From: Xanthomonas sp. XNM01 | Lineage (GTDB): Bacteria; Pseudomonadota; Gammaproteobacteria; Xanthomonadales; Xanthomonadaceae | DNA: 64,000 bases | Assembly: GCF_014851915.1 (NCBI RefSeq) | Contig: NZ_JACVAP010000007.1 | Coordinates: forward strand, 1 to 64,000 | Direction of reading: 5' to 3' | Shown here: piece after piece, positions 35,231-43,463 of the stretch | Layout: every line of letters begins with the position of its first letter | Numbering within the stretch: position 1 is the stretch's first letter | Made by a program: the position numbers and the translations under genes | The notes under the pieces: model-generated | Told to the model about the DNA's origin: nothing | The model's database searches: none | What the model saw: only the letters and a program-made list of their open reading frames with translations

Positions 35231-35631
35231 GCACCGCCGCGCGCCAGGCCTGTCCCTGCGGTGCGGCGGCCGATTACACGCGCTGCTGCGGCCGCTGGCA
35301 CGCCGGCGAGGCCGCGCCCGATGCCCCCGCGCTGATGCGCTCGCGCTACAGCGCCTACGTGCTGAAGCTGCGCGACTACCTGCTGGCGAGCTGGCACCCG
35401 TCCACGCGGCCCGGCGCGGACGAACTGCCGCTGGACGATGCGCCCGGCGCACGCACCACCTGGCTGGGCCTGCAGGTGAAGCAGCATGCGGTCACCGGCG
35501 CCGACAGCGCCGAGGTCGAGTTCGTCGCCCGCTACCGGGTCGGTGGCGGCAGCGCGGTGCGGATGGTCGAACGCAGCCGCTTCGTCCGCGAGGATGGCCG
35601 CTGGTACTACCTGGACGGCGAGCTGCGCTGA
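35227..35631 (+). CDS. YchJ-family SEC-C motif protein
   Basis: 134 residues starting at a TTG that overlaps the folE stop (TTGA), so translationally coupled. N-terminal zinc-binding SEC-C-like motif CPCG...CCG (residues 9-21). The YchJ core follows: [44 protein letters not shown] and the end RWYYLDGEL. The function of this NTF2-like family is not established. TTG is the only in-frame start giving the full motif without long overlap. Confidence 0.83.
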   Translation: MSTAARQACPCGAAADYTRCCGRWHAGEAAPDAPALMRSRYSAYVLKLRDYLLASWHPSTRPGADELPLDDAPGARTTWLGLQVKQHAVTGADSAEVEFVARYRVGGGSAVRMVERSRFVREDGRWYYLDGELR

Positions 35632-35809
35632 GCGTGTGTCCGCGGTGCCGGGCACCGGGCGGCGGATCGCGCGGATACGTGCGTCCTGTTCGCGCCGTGG
35701 GGCGGGCGCACCGCGGATGGCCGATCCGGGTTGCGCTTCCGGTGCGGCGCGGCACGACCGCGCCGGCGCGCCTCGCCTATGATGGCCCGCCGTGCCGCCG
35801 GACCCCACG

Positions 35810-38014
35810 ATGACGCGATCCGCTTCCCTGCTGTTCGGCCTGCTGGCCTGCTGTGCGCTGCCTGTCGCCGCGCAGACCGCCACGTCACCGGTGGACGCCG
35901 CGACCGCCGCCATCGCGCCCGATCCGGCGTTCGCGCGCTGTCTGCAGACCCTGCAGCCGGAGGCGGTGAAGCAGGGCCTGCCGGCCGACGCCTGGACCCG
36001 GCTGACCGCCGATCTGCAGCCGGACCGCAGCGTGCTGAAGCTGCTCGACGCCCAGCCCGAGTTCAAGACCCCGATCTGGGACTACCTGGCCGGCCTGGTC
36101 GACGACCAGCGCGTCGCCGATGGCCGCGCGATGCTGGACCGGCACCGCGACCTGCTGGCGAAGGTCGAGGCCGACTACGGCGTCGATCCGGTCACCGTGG
36201 TCGCGGTCTGGGGCGTGGAGAGCGACTACGGCCGCGTCTCCGGCAAGCGCCCGCTGCGGGTGTCGCTCGCGACGCTGGCCTGCGAGGGCCGGCGCCAGGC
36301 GTTCTTCCGCGGCGAGTTCATCGCCCTGCTCAAGCTGCTGGCCAGCGGCGACCTGCGCGATCCGCAGCTGACCGGCTCCTGGGCCGGCGCGTTCGGCCAC
36401 ACCCAGTTCATGCCGTCGACCTACGCGCGGATCGCGGTGGACGGCGATGGCGACGGCCGCCGCGACCTGGTCGACAGCATTCCCGACGCGCTGGCCTCCA
36501 CCGCCAACTATCTGAAGCGCGCTGGCTGGCGCAGCGGCCAACCGTGGGGCCACGAGGTGCGGCTGCCGGCCGGCTTCGATGCGGGGCTGGCCGGACGGAC
36601 CAAGCGCCGCCCGCTGTCGGACTGGGTCGCGCGCGGTGTCACCGGCATCGACGGCAGCGCGATCGCGCCGTCCGACCAGCCGGCCGCGGTGCTGCTGCCG
36701 GCCGGTGCGAACGGCCCGGCGTTCCTGGTGTTCCGCAACTACGACGCGATCTTTTCCTACAACGCCGCCGAGAGCTACGCGCTGGCGATCAGCACCCTGG
36801 CCGACCGCCTGCGCGGCGGTGCCGGCCTGGTCGCCGCCTGGCCGACCGACGATCCCGGCCTGGACCGCGCCCAGCGCCGCCAGCTGCAGACCCTGCTGCT
36901 GGCGCGCGGCCATGCGATCGGCCAGGTCGACGGCATGATCGGCAGCGCCAGCCGCCAGGCGATCGTGGTCGAGCAGCAGCGGCTGGGCCTGACCCCCGCC
37001 GACGGCCGCGCCGGCACGAAGATCCTGGCCGCGCTGCAGGCCGAAGCGCCGCCGCCGCGCGGCACCGCGTTCACCCTGCCGGCCGCCTATCCGCAGCTGC
37101 TGCAGTCGCCTTCCCCCGCGATCCAGAGGACCGCCGTCTTGCGCGAACAGAACGTACCCGGCCTGCGCCTGGGCAGCTTCAACGGCCTGGAGGCGCTGCT
37201 GGTGGAGACCCCGCACGCGACGGCCGCGATCGGATTGTTCGGCGGCCATGTGCTGTCGTTCGTGCCGGCCGGCCAGCAGGACGTGTTCTGGCTGTCGCCG
37301 CTGAACCAGGGCCCGCCGTCGCCGACCCGGGGCGGCACGCCGGTGTGCTGGCCGTACTTCGGTCGCCAGGACCAGGGCAAGGACGTGCCCTCGCATGGCC
37401 TGGTGCGGACGATGCCGTGGCAGCTGGGCAGCGCCCGCCGCGAGGTCGACGGCACGGTGGTGCTGGAACTGCTGCCGCCGGTGTTCGACGACCTGGCGCT
37501 GCGCCTGCGGATGGAGCTGCGCATCGGCCGCACCCTGGAGCAGCGGCTGATCACCACCAACGCCGGCGCCGACACCGTGCGCTTCACCCAGGCGCTGCAC
37601 AACTACTTCCGCGTCTCCGACGTGAACCAGGTGCGCGTGAGCGGGCTGGACGGGCTGACCTTCCTGGACAAGAACGACGGCTTCAACCCGCACCGCCAGC
37701 AGGGCGACTGGGTGCTGGCCGACCCGCGCGATCCCGGTCGCGCCGACCGCATCTACGGCAACGGCGGCGGCCGTTACCAGCTGCACGACCCGGGCCTGAA
37801 GCGGCGCATCGACATCGCCGTGCAGGGCAGCCGCACCCTGGTGCTGTGGAATCCCGGTGCGCAGGCCGCCGCGCGGATGGCCGACGTCGGCGCCGACCAC
37901 TGGCGCGGCTTCCTGTGCCTGGAGCCGGCCAACGCCGGTCCCGAAGTGGTCGAGCTGGCGCCGGGCGCGAGCCATACCCTGGTGCAGACGATCTCGGTGA
38001 CGCCGCTGCTGTAA
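35810..38014 (+). CDS. lytic murein transglycosylase B fused to a D-hexose-6-phosphate mutarotase-like domain
   Basis: 734 residues with a signal peptide (MTRSASLLFGLLACCALPVAAQ). Residues ~40-330 are an MltB/SLT_2 transglycosylase with catalytic Glu137 (WGVESDYGR) and GHTQFMPSTY. Residues ~345-410 are a peptidoglycan-binding domain (RRQLQTLLLARGHAIGQVDGMIG...). Residues ~450-734 are a YeaD-type aldose-1-epimerase with PVCWPYFG, SHGLVR (His529), ALHNYF (His597) and LEPAN (Glu705). No stop or frameshift separates them. A TTG at 37139 with AGAGGA eight bases before it marks where a separate mutarotase gene would start. If fused, the epimerase is exported, where sugar phosphates are not expected. 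TATGAT at 35778-35783 is a likely -10. Confidence 0.85.
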   Translation: MTRSASLLFGLLACCALPVAAQTATSPVDAATAAIAPDPAFARCLQTLQPEAVKQGLPADAWTRLTADLQPDRSVLKLLDAQPEFKTPIWDYLAGLVDDQRVADGRAMLDRHRDLLAKVEADYGVDPVTVVAVWGVESDYGRVSGKRPLRVSLATLACEGRRQAFFRGEFIALLKLLASGDLRDPQLTGSWAGAFGHTQFMPSTYARIAVDGDGDGRRDLVDSIPDALASTANYLKRAGWRSGQPWGHEVRLPAGFDAGLAGRTKRRPLSDWVARGVTGIDGSAIAPSDQPAAVLLPAGANGPAFLVFRNYDAIFSYNAAESYALAISTLADRLRGGAGLVAAWPTDDPGLDRAQRRQLQTLLLARGHAIGQVDGMIGSASRQAIVVEQQRLGLTPADGRAGTKILAALQAEAPPPRGTAFTLPAAYPQLLQSPSPAIQRTAVLREQNVPGLRLGSFNGLEALLVETPHATAAIGLFGGHVLSFVPAGQQDVFWLSPLNQGPPSPTRGGTPVCWPYFGRQDQGKDVPSHGLVRTMPWQLGSARREVDGTVVLELLPPVFDDLALRLRMELRIGRTLEQRLITTNAGADTVRFTQALHNYFRVSDVNQVRVSGLDGLTFLDKNDGFNPHRQQGDWVLADPRDPGRADRIYGNGGGRYQLHDPGLKRRIDIAVQGSRTLVLWNPGAQAAARMADVGADHWRGFLCLEPANAGPEVVELAPGASHTLVQTISVTPLL

Positions 38015-38038
38015 CGCGCGCCGGCCTGCGCACGGCGT

Positions 38039-38062
38039 CCCTGACATCCATGGATGTCAGGG
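38039..38062. repeat. 24-bp perfect palindrome
   Basis: CCCTGACATCC-AT-GGATGTCAGGG, 25 bases after the transglycosylase-mutarotase stop and 70 before the MFS start. It could terminate the first transcript, act as an operator for the exporter, or be a dispersed extragenic palindrome; the sequence does not decide. Confidence 0.55.
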
Positions 38063-38131
38063 CGCTGCGGCCGCGGCGCGTGCCCCGCGCGCTGCCGCTA
38101 CACTCGCGCCTTCCCACCCGGCATCGCGCGC

Positions 38132-39391
38132 GTGACCGCATCCCCGCACCGGCCCGGCGTCCGCCGCGGGGCCCTGGTCTTCATCTTCGTCACCGTGCTG
38201 ATCGACGTGCTGTCCTTCGGCGTGATCATTCCCGTGCTGCCGCACCTGGTCGAGGAATTCACCGGCGGCGACGTCGCCAGCGCCGCGCGCTGGGTCGGCG
38301 TGTTCGGCATGGTGTTCGCGGCGGTGCAGTTCGTCTGCACGCCGGTCCAGGGTGCGCTGTCGGACCGGTTCGGGCGGCGTCCGGTGATCCTGGTGTCCTG
38401 CCTCGGACTGGGCCTGGATTTCGTGTTCATGGCGCTGGCCAGCTCGCTGGGCATGCTGATGGCCGGGCGGATCATCGCCGGCATCTGCTCGGCCAGCTTC
38501 ACCACCGCCAACGCCTACATCGCCGACGTGACCACGCCGGCCGAGCGCGCGAAGGGCTACGGGCTGATTGGCGCGGCGTTCGGCCTGGGCTTCGTCGCCG
38601 GGCCGCTGGTCGGCGGCTGGCTGGGCAGCATCGACCTGCGCTTCCCGTTCTGGTTCGCCGCCGGGCTGGCGCTGCTCAACGTGCTGTACGGCTGGTTCGT
38701 GCTGCCCGAGTCGCTGCCACCGGAACGGCGCGCGCCGCGCTTCGACCTCTCCCATGCCAACCCGTTCGGCGCGCTGATGCTGCTCAAGCGCCATCCGCAG
38801 GTGTTCGGCCTGGCGGCGGTGGTGTTCCTGGCCAACCTGGCCCACTTCGTCTATCCGAGCATCTTCGTGCTGTTCGCCGACTACCGCTTCGCGTGGGGAC
38901 CGCGCGAGGTCAGCTGGGTGCTGGCCTGCGTGGGCGTCTGCAGCATCGTGGTCAACGCGGTGCTGGTCGGGCGCATCGTGCGCGCGCTGGGCGAGCGGCG
39001 CACGCTGCTGCTCGGCCTGGGCTGCGGCGTGGCGGGCTTCGTGATCTACGGACTGGCCGGCAGCGGATGGGTGTTCCTGCTGGGCCTGCCGGTCAGCGCG
39101 CTGTGGGCGCTGGCCTCGCCATCGACCCAGGCGCTGATCACGCGCGAGGTCGGGCCGGAGGTACAGGGCCGGATCCAGGGCGCGCTGATGAGCCTGGTCA
39201 GCCTGGCCGGCGTGTTCGGGCCGATGCTGTTCGCCGGCGTGTTCGCGGCCTTCATCGGCGACGACGCACCGGCCCATCTGCCCGGCGCGCCGTGGCTGCT
39301 GGCGGCGCTGCTGCTGGCCGGCGCCTGGGGCGTGGCCTGGTACCGTGCGGCGCGGACGCCGCCGGTGGCAGGCGACACGCCCACGGCCTGA
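38132..39391 (+). CDS. MFS exporter of the TCR/Tet family
   Basis: 419 residues from GTG 38132 (TASPHRPGVRRGALVFIFVTVLI). Twelve membrane helices, motif A between helices 2 and 3 (GALSDRFGRRPVIL) and the TetA-like start VLIDVLSFGVIIPVLPHLVEEF. Proton-driven drug or metabolite efflux in the inner membrane. Chromosomal TCR-type transporters in these bacteria rarely confer tetracycline resistance, so that phenotype should not be assumed. No TetR regulator is adjacent. Confidence 0.88.
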   Translation: MTASPHRPGVRRGALVFIFVTVLIDVLSFGVIIPVLPHLVEEFTGGDVASAARWVGVFGMVFAAVQFVCTPVQGALSDRFGRRPVILVSCLGLGLDFVFMALASSLGMLMAGRIIAGICSASFTTANAYIADVTTPAERAKGYGLIGAAFGLGFVAGPLVGGWLGSIDLRFPFWFAAGLALLNVLYGWFVLPESLPPERRAPRFDLSHANPFGALMLLKRHPQVFGLAAVVFLANLAHFVYPSIFVLFADYRFAWGPREVSWVLACVGVCSIVVNAVLVGRIVRALGERRTLLLGLGCGVAGFVIYGLAGSGWVFLLGLPVSALWALASPSTQALITREVGPEVQGRIQGALMSLVSLAGVFGPMLFAGVFAAFIGDDAPAHLPGAPWLLAALLLAGAWGVAWYRAARTPPVAGDTPTA

Positions 39392-39449
39392 CGGCCGGCG
39401 CGGCCGCCGCGCGCCGCACCACCGCGGAGGCGGCGACCGCGCCGCCGCG

Positions 39450-39905
39450 TCAGTCGTTCTCGACGGCCAGGATGCGGCCGTCGTTCGGATCGATCTTCAG
39501 TTCGACGTTCTTGCCGTCCTGGCGTTCGGCATCGGCCTTCCATACGCCGTCGTCGTAGTCGACGTCATGCACCTTGGAATAGCCGGCGGCGGTCACCCGC
39601 GCCTTGATGTCCTCGGCGCTCAGGCGCGAGACGATGTCCTCGGCGTAGACCTTGCCGCTGGCCGGGTCGACGCGCACGTCCACGCGGTTGCCGTCGGCGC
39701 TGGTGGCATCGGTCTCCCACATGCCGTCCTCGAACTCGGGGTCGTCGATCTTCGTGTAGCCCTCGCTGGTCAGCAGTTCGCGGACCTGCTGGCCGGTCAT
39801 GGTCGCGTCGCCCTTGCGGTCGCGCGCATCGGCGCCGGGGGCGGCCATGGACAGGCCGAGCGCCAGGGCGGTTGCAAGCAGGCTGGTGCCGATCGAAGTA
39901 CGCAT
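39450..39905 (-). CDS. periplasmic protein with two PepSY domains
   Basis: 151 residues from ATG 39905 with a signal peptide (MRTSIGTSLLATALALGLSMAAPGADA). Two successive PepSY units: TGQQVRELLTSEGYTKIDDPEFEDGMWETDATSADGNRVDVRVDP and SAEDIKARVTAAGYSKVHDVDYDDGVWKADAERQDGKNVELKIDP, clearly an internal duplication. PepSY domains are thought to inhibit periplasmic peptidases or bind ligands. Convergent with the MFS gene. Acidic overall. Confidence 0.85.
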   Translation of the reverse strand: MRTSIGTSLLATALALGLSMAAPGADARDRKGDATMTGQQVRELLTSEGYTKIDDPEFEDGMWETDATSADGNRVDVRVDPASGKVYAEDIVSRLSAEDIKARVTAAGYSKVHDVDYDDGVWKADAERQDGKNVELKIDPNDGRILAVEND

Positions 39906-40094
39906 TGCCGGACTCCTGATATGGGAACGGGGCGCCAGCCTGCCCACGCCGACCTCAGCGCCGGGTGAACGCACCGGCGGTCCACGCGGCGCCGTTCAGC
40001 TGCATGAGCGGGACGTGGCGGGTGCGTGCCGGTACACGGACCAGCGGGACACGGCCTGCTAGGCTGGCGCCCGCCCTTCACACCACCGCACCCC

Positions 40095-40703
40095 ATGGAT
40101 CGCACCGCGCTGACCGACACGGACGCGTCATCGTCCCCGCCGCCCGGCGCCTGGGAACGGCTGCGGGAGGCGACCCGCGACGTGCACGCGGCGGTGGAGG
40201 CGCTGCCGGCGATGGCGGCCCTGCTCGACCCCGGCCTGTCGCGCGAGCGCTATGTCGACGTCCTGCGGCGGCACCTGGCGCTGCTGTCGGCCTGGGAGAC
40301 GCGCTATCACGACTGGCTCGACGGGCTGTCCATCGGCTGGCACTACGCCTGGCGCACGCCGCGGCTGCTGGCCGACCTGCATGCGCTGGACATCCCGGCC
40401 GAGGCGGGCAGCGGACAGGCCATTCCCGATGCCCCGTCCGCGGCCGAGCGCTGGGGCATGCTCTACGTGATCGAAGGGTCCTCGCTCGGCGGGCGCCTGA
40501 TCGCACGGCATGTGCGCGACCGCCGACCGGAACTGGGCGCGGCGCTGAGCTACTTCGATCCGCCGGCCGCACCGGCCTGGCGCGACTTCCAGACACGCCT
40601 GCAGGCGGCCCTGCCCGATGCCGCCTCGCAGCGGCTCGCGGTCGGCGGGGCCAGGACCATGTTCGGCTGTTTCCACGACCACCTGGCATGCACGACCCGA
40701 TGA
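40095..40703 (+). CDS. bphO: biliverdin-producing heme oxygenase
   Basis: 202 residues. Heme oxygenase fold with proximal His in WERLREATRDVHAAVEALP, and the distal-helix region MLYVIEGSSLGGRLIARHV, typical of bacteriophytochrome-linked enzymes. It opens heme to biliverdin IXalpha, the chromophore of the phytochrome encoded next. The stop overlaps the bphP start as ATGA, so the two are translationally coupled. Confidence 0.92.
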   Translation: MDRTALTDTDASSSPPPGAWERLREATRDVHAAVEALPAMAALLDPGLSRERYVDVLRRHLALLSAWETRYHDWLDGLSIGWHYAWRTPRLLADLHALDIPAEAGSGQAIPDAPSAAERWGMLYVIEGSSLGGRLIARHVRDRRPELGAALSYFDPPAAPAWRDFQTRLQAALPDAASQRLAVGGARTMFGCFHDHLACTTR

Positions 40704-42610
40704 ACAACGCTCCCGTCGACCTCGACGCCTGCGCGCGCGAACCCATCCACATCCCCGGCTCGATCCAGCCGCACGGGGTGCTGCTGGCGATCGATCCGGC
40801 CGACGGGCGCGTGATCCAGGCCAGCGCCAACGCCGCGCGGGTGCTCGGCGTGGACGACGGCGGCGTGGTCGGCCGCGACCACCGCGAGCTGCTGGCCATG
40901 GTCGGCACGCTGTCGCAGGTCGGCTCCGGCACCGGTCACGCGCATCTGCCGCACACGCCGGTGCGCCTGCGCCTGCGCCCGGATGACGCGGGCTGGGTCG
41001 CCGCCTGGCATCTGGCGCCGGAGCGCTGGCTGGTGGAGCTGGAACCGGCGCAGGGCGGCGGCCTGGTGCAGTCGGTGATGGCCGACACCGTGCCGATCCT
41101 GCGTGAGCTGGAAGTCGCGCCGACCATCGCCGAGGCCAGCCAGCGGGCGGCCAATGCGATCCGCAGCCTGCTCGGCTACGACCGCGTCATGGTCTACCGC
41201 TTCGACAACGAGTGGCACGGCGACGTGATCGCCGAGGCCCACCGCGACGGGCTCGAGAGCTATTACGGCCTGCATTACCCGTCCACCGACATCCCCGCGC
41301 AGGCGCGCGCGCTGTACCTGCGCACCCGGATCCGGCAGATCGTCGATGTGGGGTACACGCCGGTGCCGATCGAGCCAGCGCTGGACCCGCGCGACGGCCA
41401 GCCGCTGGACCTGAGCGACGTCAGCCTGCGCAGCGTCTCGCCGGTGCACTGCGAATACCTGGGCAACATGGGCGTCAGCGCGACCCTGGTGACCTCGCTG
41501 GTGGTCAACGACCGTCTGTGGGGCCTGATCGCCTGCCACCACTACGCGCCGTACTTCGTCAGCCAGGTCATGCGCGACGTGGCCGAGACCGTCAGCCGCG
41601 CGCTGTCGGCCCGCGTCGGCGGGCTCGCGGCGATCGAGCGCAGCCGCGAGGAGGAGCTGCTGATGACGGTGCGCGAGAAGCTCATCACCGCCTTCAGCGA
41701 AGCCCAGAGCATGACCCCGCAGATGCTGGCGGACATGGCGCCGGACCTGGTCGAGGTGGTCGACGCCGACGGCGTGGCGATCTTCCACGGCGACCGCGTC
41801 ACCCGCCATGGCCGCCTGCCGGACGAGGACGGCCTGCTGCGGATCCGCAGCGCGATCGAGGAGGGCGGAGCGGTGGTGCCGACGTCCGGCACCATCGGCG
41901 CGATGCACACCGACACCATCGGCGAGGTCTTCCCGCTGCTGGAGGATCTGGCCGCGGAGGCGGCCGGCTTCATCTTCGTGCCGCTGCTGCCGCAGTCGCG
42001 CAGCGCGCTGCTGTGGACCCGGCGCGAGCAGGTGCGCACGGTCAACTGGGCCGGCAATCCTGACCTGTCCAAGCTGCAGGACTTCGACGGCGCGCGGCTG
42101 TCGCCGCGCAAGAGCTTCGAGCTGTGGCAGACCACGGTGCGCGGCCGCGCGCGCGCCTGGTCGGAGCTGCACCTGGAGTCGGCGCGCAACCTGCGCGTGC
42201 TGATCGAGCTGATGGAGCGCAAGCGCTACCAGAAGGACGTGTCGATGCTCGAGGCCACCCTGATGCGCCTGCGCGCGCCGGTGGGCATCGTCGAGCGCGC
42301 CTCGCCGCACGCGCCGGTCCGCATCGTGTTCGCCAATCCCGCCTTCGCCGCCGAATGCGGCTTCGACACCGGCAGCCTGATCGGATGCCGGCTGACCGCG
42401 CTGCCGGTCCGCAATGGCGCCGGCCAGGAGGCGCTGCAGCTGCTCGAGGACCGGCTGGAGCCGGGCGTGGGCCAGACCGCGGCGCTGCAGCTGCAGGATG
42501 GCGCCGGGCGGCTGCGCCAGTGGGAGATCGAGCTGGAGCCGCTGCCGCAGGAATCCTCGACCGGCGGCGCGCACTGGCTGCTGCAACTGCGCCCGGCCGC
42601 CTCCGGCTGA
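40700..42610 (+). CDS. bphP: bacteriophytochrome with C-terminal PAS output
   Basis: 636 residues from ATG 40700, overlapping bphO; ATG 40688 is an alternative. PAS domain with biliverdin-binding Cys11 (DACAREPIHIPGSIQPHG), GAF domain (YPSTDIPAQAR, retaining the chromophore Asp; SPVHCEYLGNMGVSATL), PHY domain with tongue motif PRKSF (SPRKSFELWQ), then a short helix and a single PAS domain to the end. There is no histidine kinase, the same layout and nearly the same length as Xanthomonas campestris BphP, where the PAS9 domain is the output. The usual PASDIP is PSTDIP here. Red/far-red light sensor; in Xanthomonas it tunes virulence and adhesion. Confidence 0.93.
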   Translation: MNNAPVDLDACAREPIHIPGSIQPHGVLLAIDPADGRVIQASANAARVLGVDDGGVVGRDHRELLAMVGTLSQVGSGTGHAHLPHTPVRLRLRPDDAGWVAAWHLAPERWLVELEPAQGGGLVQSVMADTVPILRELEVAPTIAEASQRAANAIRSLLGYDRVMVYRFDNEWHGDVIAEAHRDGLESYYGLHYPSTDIPAQARALYLRTRIRQIVDVGYTPVPIEPALDPRDGQPLDLSDVSLRSVSPVHCEYLGNMGVSATLVTSLVVNDRLWGLIACHHYAPYFVSQVMRDVAETVSRALSARVGGLAAIERSREEELLMTVREKLITAFSEAQSMTPQMLADMAPDLVEVVDADGVAIFHGDRVTRHGRLPDEDGLLRIRSAIEEGGAVVPTSGTIGAMHTDTIGEVFPLLEDLAAEAAGFIFVPLLPQSRSALLWTRREQVRTVNWAGNPDLSKLQDFDGARLSPRKSFELWQTTVRGRARAWSELHLESARNLRVLIELMERKRYQKDVSMLEATLMRLRAPVGIVERASPHAPVRIVFANPAFAAECGFDTGSLIGCRLTALPVRNGAGQEALQLLEDRLEPGVGQTAALQLQDGAGRLRQWEIELEPLPQESSTGGAHWLLQLRPAASG

Positions 42611-42622
42611 CGCGGGCGTGGC

Positions 42623-42639
42623 ATGCGCCGGCGGCGCAT
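42623..42639. terminator. hairpin between convergent bphP and NRDE genes
   Basis: ATGCGCC-GGC-GGCGCAT, seven pairs with a three-base loop, 12 bases after the bphP stop. No T-run; it may serve as a bidirectional terminator. Confidence 0.4.
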
Positions 42640-42679
42640 CCACGACGCCTCATGCCACCGACCTCGACGCGCCGGCCGC

Positions 42680-43450
42680 TCAGCGGCGCAGGGTCAGCGT
42701 GGTCTCGCCCAGCGCCACGCCGTCCGGTCCCCAGCGGCGCTCGATGACCAGCCCGCCGCCCGACCGGTCCAGCGCGACCACGGTACTGGCGCGGGTGCCG
42801 TAAACGGGTCCGCGGATGAAGGCCGACGACAGCCAGCGTTCGCGCGCCAGGCCGATCCCGGTATCGGGCAGGTCCGCGTCCGGCCAGACGGTGTCGTCGG
42901 CCAGCGCGGCGAACAGGGGCTCCAGGTCGCGCACGTCCTCGCTGCCGGTCCGCAGCCACTGCCGCATGCGCGCGGCCAGCGCGACCGTCTTCGGCCACGG
43001 CGTATCCAGCTCGGCGTTGGACAGTGCATGCACGCCGGCTGCCAGCGGCTGCTGGCGCGTGCCGGGCCGGTTGCCGAGCCAGAGGCCGTCCCGGCGGTCG
43101 AACAGCAGCAGGTTGAACGGGCGATAGCCCGACGCGGCCGGGACCAGTGCGGCGGCATGGGCGAGGGCGCCCTGTCCGCCGCGCAGCCAGTCGCTGGCCA
43201 GCAGCCCGCGCGAGAGGCCGTCCTGCGGTGCGCGCAGGTCGCGCACGTTGGTCACCAGTGCGCAGCGGCCGCTGTCGTCGACGCCCAGCCAGGTGCCGCC
43301 GGCCTCCAGGTCGCGGCCGCCGGTGATCGACGGGGCATCGTCCCAGCGCGCGAGCGGCGCGGTCGGGCGGGCGTGGAATTCGTCGCGGTTGCCGGCCAGC
43401 ACCAGCCGCCAGCGCGGATGCACGTCCCAGGCGAAGGCGACCACGCACAT
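42680..43450 (-). CDS. NRDE (TANGO2-like) family protein
   Basis: 256 residues starting MCVVAFAWDVHPRWRLVLAGNRDEFHARPT, with the NRDE motif that names the family and the presumed N-terminal nucleophile Cys2. Further conserved parts: GGRDLEAGGTWLGV, ALVTNVRD, GYRPFNLLLFD and ASTVVALDR. Ntn-hydrolase-like fold; the eukaryotic TANGO2 homologue is tied to heme/lipid metabolism but the bacterial role is unknown. Start lies 13 bases after the methylglyoxal-synthase-like gene's stop, so probably one operon. Confidence 0.87.
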   Translation of the reverse strand: MCVVAFAWDVHPRWRLVLAGNRDEFHARPTAPLARWDDAPSITGGRDLEAGGTWLGVDDSGRCALVTNVRDLRAPQDGLSRGLLASDWLRGGQGALAHAAALVPAASGYRPFNLLLFDRRDGLWLGNRPGTRQQPLAAGVHALSNAELDTPWPKTVALAARMRQWLRTGSEDVRDLEPLFAALADDTVWPDADLPDTGIGLARERWLSSAFIRGPVYGTRASTVVALDRSGGGLVIERRWGPDGVALGETTLTLRR

Positions 43451-43463
43451 CGCGGCGCTCCGC

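Noticed and set aside
38132-39391. Calling the MFS exporter a tetracycline-resistance determinant
   Set aside because: Family membership (TCR/Tet) is clear, but there is no adjacent tetR and chromosomal members usually have other substrates.
40700-42610. Reading the phytochrome as a histidine kinase
   Set aside because: No H box or HATPase motifs exist after the PHY domain; the C-terminus is a PAS domain.
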